Position numbers and translations under genes: made by a program | The notes under the pieces: model-generated | What the model saw: only the letters and a program-made list of their open reading frames with translations | Database searches by the model: none | Told to the model about the DNA's origin: nothing | Shown: one piece after another, positions 5,677 to 7,582 of the stretch | Layout of the letters: each line of letters opens with the position of its first letter | How positions within the stretch are numbered: position 1 is the first letter of the stretch | Assembly (NCBI GenBank): GCA_018664265.1 | Contig: JABJOR010000262.1 | Span: forward strand, 1 to 7,582 | Source: Rhodospirillales bacterium | GTDB taxonomy: Bacteria > Pseudomonadota > Alphaproteobacteria > Rhodospirillales > Casp-alpha2 | Direction of reading: 5' to 3' | DNA: 7,582 nucleotides

Positions 5677-6930
5677 CGTATTCATTGAATCGAAGAAATC
5701 ATCGTTCGACTTGGAATGCTTGAGCTTGTCGAGCAAGAAGTCCATGGCATCGGTCACACCCATCGGGGTAAGAATACGGCGCAACACCCACATCTTGGAA
5801 AGCGTGCCCTTGTCGACCAGCAGTTCTTCCTTACGGGTACCGGACTTGGTGATATCGATAGCAGGCCAGGTCCGTTTGTCGGACAGTTTACGATCCATGA
5901 TAATTTCAGAGTTACCCGTGCCCTTGAATTCTTCGAAAATAACTTCGTCCATGCGCGAGCCGGTATCGATCAGGGCAGTGGCAATAATGGTCAGCGAGCC
6001 GCCTTCTTCAATATTACGGGCCGCACCAAAGAAACGCTTCGGGCGTTGAAGGGCGTTGGCATCAACACCACCGGTCAAGACCTTACCAGAGGAAGGAACA
6101 ACCGTATTGTACGCGCGCGCAAGGCGCGTAATTGAATCGAGCAAGATTATGACATCCCGTTTGTGTTCGACCAGACGCTTGGCTTTTTCCAAAACCATGT
6201 CGGTGACCTGAACATGGCGCGAGGCTGGCTCATCAAACGTCGAGCTGATCACTTCGCCGCGAACCGAGCGTGACATGTCGGTAACTTCTTCAGGGCGTTC
6301 ATCAATCAACAGAACAATCAGATAACAATCAGGATGGTTTTGTGCGATAGAGGTTGCAATGTTTTGCAGCATCACGGTTTTACCGGTCCGCGGTGGTGCC
6401 ACCAAAAGCGCACGCTGGCCTTTACCAATGGGACAGATCAAATCAATAACCCGCGAGGTATTGTCTTTGTTCTCGGGGTTTTCGATTTCCATAACCAGAC
6501 GTTCATCCGGATACAGCGGCGTCAGGTTATCAAAGTTGATGCGGTGTTTTACTTTTTCCGGCTCTTCAAAGTTGATAGTGGTAACCTTCAGCAGGGCAAA
6601 ATAACGCTCGCCTTCCTTGGGAGAGCGAATTTGGCCCTCAACTGTATCCCCTGTGCGCAGACCAAACCGTCTGACCTGACTGGGTGAGACATAAATATCA
6701 TCCGGGCCCGGCAGGTAGTTGGCCTCCGGCGAGCGTAAAAATCCGAAACCGTCTTGCAGGATTTCAATAACCCCGTCGCCAAAAATAGCCGTACCGTTTT
6801 CGGCCAGCTGCTTGAGGATAGCAAACATCATATCCTGTTTGCGCAAAGAACTGGCGTTTTCGATTTCCAGTTCTTCGGCCTGAGCCAACAAATCAGCGGG
6901 GGCTTTTGTTTTTAGTTCTTTGAGGTTCAT
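5674..6930 (-). CDS. rho: Transcription termination factor Rho
   Basis: A 418-residue hexameric RNA-dependent ATPase/helicase that binds C-rich nascent RNA and dislodges RNA polymerase; E. coli Rho has 419 residues. The N-terminal helical Rho_N domain (about 1-45) leads into the OB-fold RNA-binding domain (about 48-118) with [22 protein letters not shown] (60-81, read in its motifs). The Walker A loop is APPRTGKT (178-185, K184), the catalytic region DERPEEV has E211, and Walker B is ILLDSITR with D265. The Q- and R-loop region [20 protein letters not shown] and the segment [10 protein letters not shown] are intact. These residue numbers coincide with E. coli numbering only if translation starts at the ATG at 6930 (MNLKELK), so the in-frame GTG at 6945 is rejected. 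There is no insertion domain. It follows hemJ by a 281-base leader with its own promoter candidate, and its stop codon lies inside a repeated palindrome. Confidence 0.97.
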   Translation of the reverse strand: MNLKELKTKAPADLLAQAEELEIENASSLRKQDMMFAILKQLAENGTAIFGDGVIEILQDGFGFLRSPEANYLPGPDDIYVSPSQVRRFGLRTGDTVEGQIRSPKEGERYFALLKVTTINFEEPEKVKHRINFDNLTPLYPDERLVMEIENPENKDNTSRVIDLICPIGKGQRALLVAPPRTGKTVMLQNIATSIAQNHPDCYLIVLLIDERPEEVTDMSRSVRGEVISSTFDEPASRHVQVTDMVLEKAKRLVEHKRDVIILLDSITRLARAYNTVVPSSGKVLTGGVDANALQRPKRFFGAARNIEEGGSLTIIATALIDTGSRMDEVIFEEFKGTGNSEIIMDRKLSDKRTWPAIDITKSGTRKEELLVDKGTLSKMWVLRRILTPMGVTDAMDFLLDKLKHSKSNDDFFDSMNT

Positions 6931-7000
6931 GACGGATCTTTTCACTTAAAATTGGAGACGTATAAGAAATCACAGCAGATTGCTGATCATGGGAGGGAAT

Positions 7001-7054
7001 AAACAACAGGTTTTGAATCACAGTCAAATTTTGAAACACGATCAAATTTTGAAA
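7001..7054 (-). repeat. Three tandem 18-base units in the rho leader
   Basis: Read on the - strand the units are TTTCAAAATTTGATCGTG (7054-7037), TTTCAAAATTTGACTGTG (7036-7019) and the diverged ATTCAAAACCTGTTGTTT (7018-7001). The first two match at 16 of 18 positions. Each of the first two contains the odd-centred palindrome TCAAA-A-TTTGA. A fourth TTTCAAAA lies 27 bases upstream of the first unit, so the cores fall at spacings of 18, 18 and 27 bases. Possible repeated regulator sites or repeated RNA elements. Confidence 0.7.
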
Positions 7055-7161
7055 ACGGCCTGTCTTAAATCAGTTTTGAAATTTTATTAGTGGTTAAACT
7101 TTGGAAATTTGGATTACCGCGAAAGGTCTGAAATAGAATGCGGTGAAGGAAGATGGGCCAA

Positions 7162-7190
7162 TTCTTAGCGAAGTTGGGATTCAATGTCAA
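7162..7190 (-). promoter_or_regulatory. Candidate rho promoter
   Basis: On the - strand a perfect TTGACA (7190-7185) is followed after 17 bases by TAAGAA (7167-7162), or after 18 bases by AAGAAT. The -35 box fits the housekeeping consensus exactly; the -10 box is only partial, as is common in Alphaproteobacteria. It sits just after the hemJ stop codon and points at rho, about 220 bases from its start. This would allow rho expression independent of hemJ. Confidence 0.5.
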
Positions 7191-7211
7191 ATGTTGATTT
7201 ATCTCAGGATC

Positions 7212-7582
7212 TTAACTGAAAGGTTTAACAATCACCGCAATGACAATCAGGATCATCAATATGGTTGGGATTTCATTGACATAGCGGAAAAAAATTTCCG
7301 GCCTGGTGTTACAATCAAGAGCAAAATTACGCCGCCAGAACCACATGATGATATGGGCGATAATCAATCCGCCTGCACTGATCAGCTTGATATAAATCCA
7401 TGGTTCTTCCCAAACTGACATGGGCAGCACCATCACCAGCGGAACACCAAAACCGATAGAAAAGACCATGGCGGGGTTCATGATGGCATTTTGCAACCTG
7501 CGCTCCATAACCTTGAAAGTTTCCGATTGTTGGGAGCCCTTGTCACACTGGGTATGATAAACAAACAATCTTGGCAGATATA
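7212..7582 (-). CDS. hemJ: Protoporphyrinogen IX oxidase HemJ, 5'-truncated by the window
   Basis: The last 122 residues of a HemJ (UPF0093) protein, usually about 140-190 residues long. HemJ is an inner-membrane enzyme that oxidises protoporphyrinogen IX to protoporphyrin IX, the penultimate step of haem synthesis, in many Alphaproteobacteria and cyanobacteria lacking HemG or HemY. The family signature YLPRLFVYH is complete at the right edge, followed by QQSETFKVMERRLQNAIMNPAM, which is present as two motifs (SETFKVMERRL and IMNPAM). Next come two hydrophobic helices, the conserved lysine of IYIKLI, and the C-terminal RYVNEIPTILMILIVIAVIV ending KPFS. A TTG within LFVYH is not the start; the true start and the first helix, with its conserved histidine, are off the window. 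HemJ next to rho is a recurrent alphaproteobacterial neighbourhood, usually with hemE/hemH further upstream. The reading frame is intact. Confidence 0.93.
   Translation of the reverse strand, partial: YLPRLFVYHTQCDKGSQQSETFKVMERRLQNAIMNPAMVFSIGFGVPLVMVLPMSVWEEPWIYIKLISAGGLIIAHIIMWFWRRNFALDCNTRPEIFFRYVNEIPTILMILIVIAVIVKPFS

Larger units (their letters stand above)
6931..7211 (-). other. hemJ-rho intergenic region / rho leader
   Basis: These 281 bases hold no credible gene. From the hemJ side they contain a TTGACA-type promoter candidate (7162-7190), an AT-rich stretch, three tandem 18-base units (7001-7054) and a further TTTTGAA at 7074-7080. On the transcript there is a C-rich run, TTCCCTCCC (complement of 6991-6999), and a small hairpin CAGCA-ATC-TGCTG (6973-6985). 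If the promoter is right, the rho mRNA has a leader of roughly 220 bases. A long leader is also found in E. coli rho, where Rho represses its own gene by attenuation there; autoregulation here is an inference. No strong Shine-Dalgarno precedes the ATG. Confidence 0.55.

Noticed and set aside
5711..6687. + strand frames across rho
   Set aside because: Rho is unambiguous on the - strand, residue by residue; these are antisense shadows.
6931..6945. GTG at 6945 as the rho start
   Set aside because: The ATG at 6930 gives the standard MNLKELK start and makes K184, E211 and D265 coincide with E. coli numbering.
7001..7054. CRISPR-like array in the rho leader
   Set aside because: The 18-base units are directly adjacent with no spacers and the third is diverged; no cas gene is nearby.
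7143..7418. + strand frame starting in the rho leader and running into hemJ
   Set aside because: Most of it is antisense to the conserved HemJ C terminus, and its product is hydrophilic with no known motif.

Overview
The window reads as ordinary chromosomal DNA from a mesophilic alphaproteobacterium, probably of the Rhodospirillales-like groups. The signs are the alphaproteobacterial PAS_5 type of PAS protein, the hemJ-rho neighbourhood (a familiar alphaproteobacterial arrangement, often near the replication origin), and the character of the Rho and O6-methylguanine methyltransferase sequences. Base composition is moderate and uneven: the GAF gene is clearly AT-rich, while the EamA transporter gene is GC-richer. 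I see no rRNA, tRNA, CRISPR array, insertion sequence or phage gene.

Left part (1-2352): the 3' two thirds of a DUF255/YyaL-type protein (+), then a single-domain CheY-like response regulator (+) with a good Shine-Dalgarno. Convergent to these is a short single-domain GAF protein (-). An AT-rich divergent intergenic region (2353-2481) separates the GAF gene from the next block.

Middle part (2482-4697): three + strand genes with 40-50 base gaps. They are a YcaD-like 12-helix MFS transporter, a methylated-DNA--protein-cysteine methyltransferase with a complete PCHR active site, and a PAS_5-family protein. They may be partly cotranscribed, although promoter-like or palindromic sequences sit in front of the second and third.

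Right part (4730-7582): three - strand genes, read right to left as hemJ (5' end off the window), rho, and an EamA/DMT transporter. A 281-base leader lies between hemJ and rho; it carries a TTGACA-type promoter candidate and three tandem 18-base units. Between rho and the transporter gene lie two identical 19-base copies of a 7-3-7 palindrome, one overlapping the rho stop codon.

No obvious new multi-gene system is present. The most unusual signals are non-coding: the duplicated palindrome at the rho/transporter junction and the phased repeats in the rho leader. Both are plausible regulatory sites, but their function is inferred.
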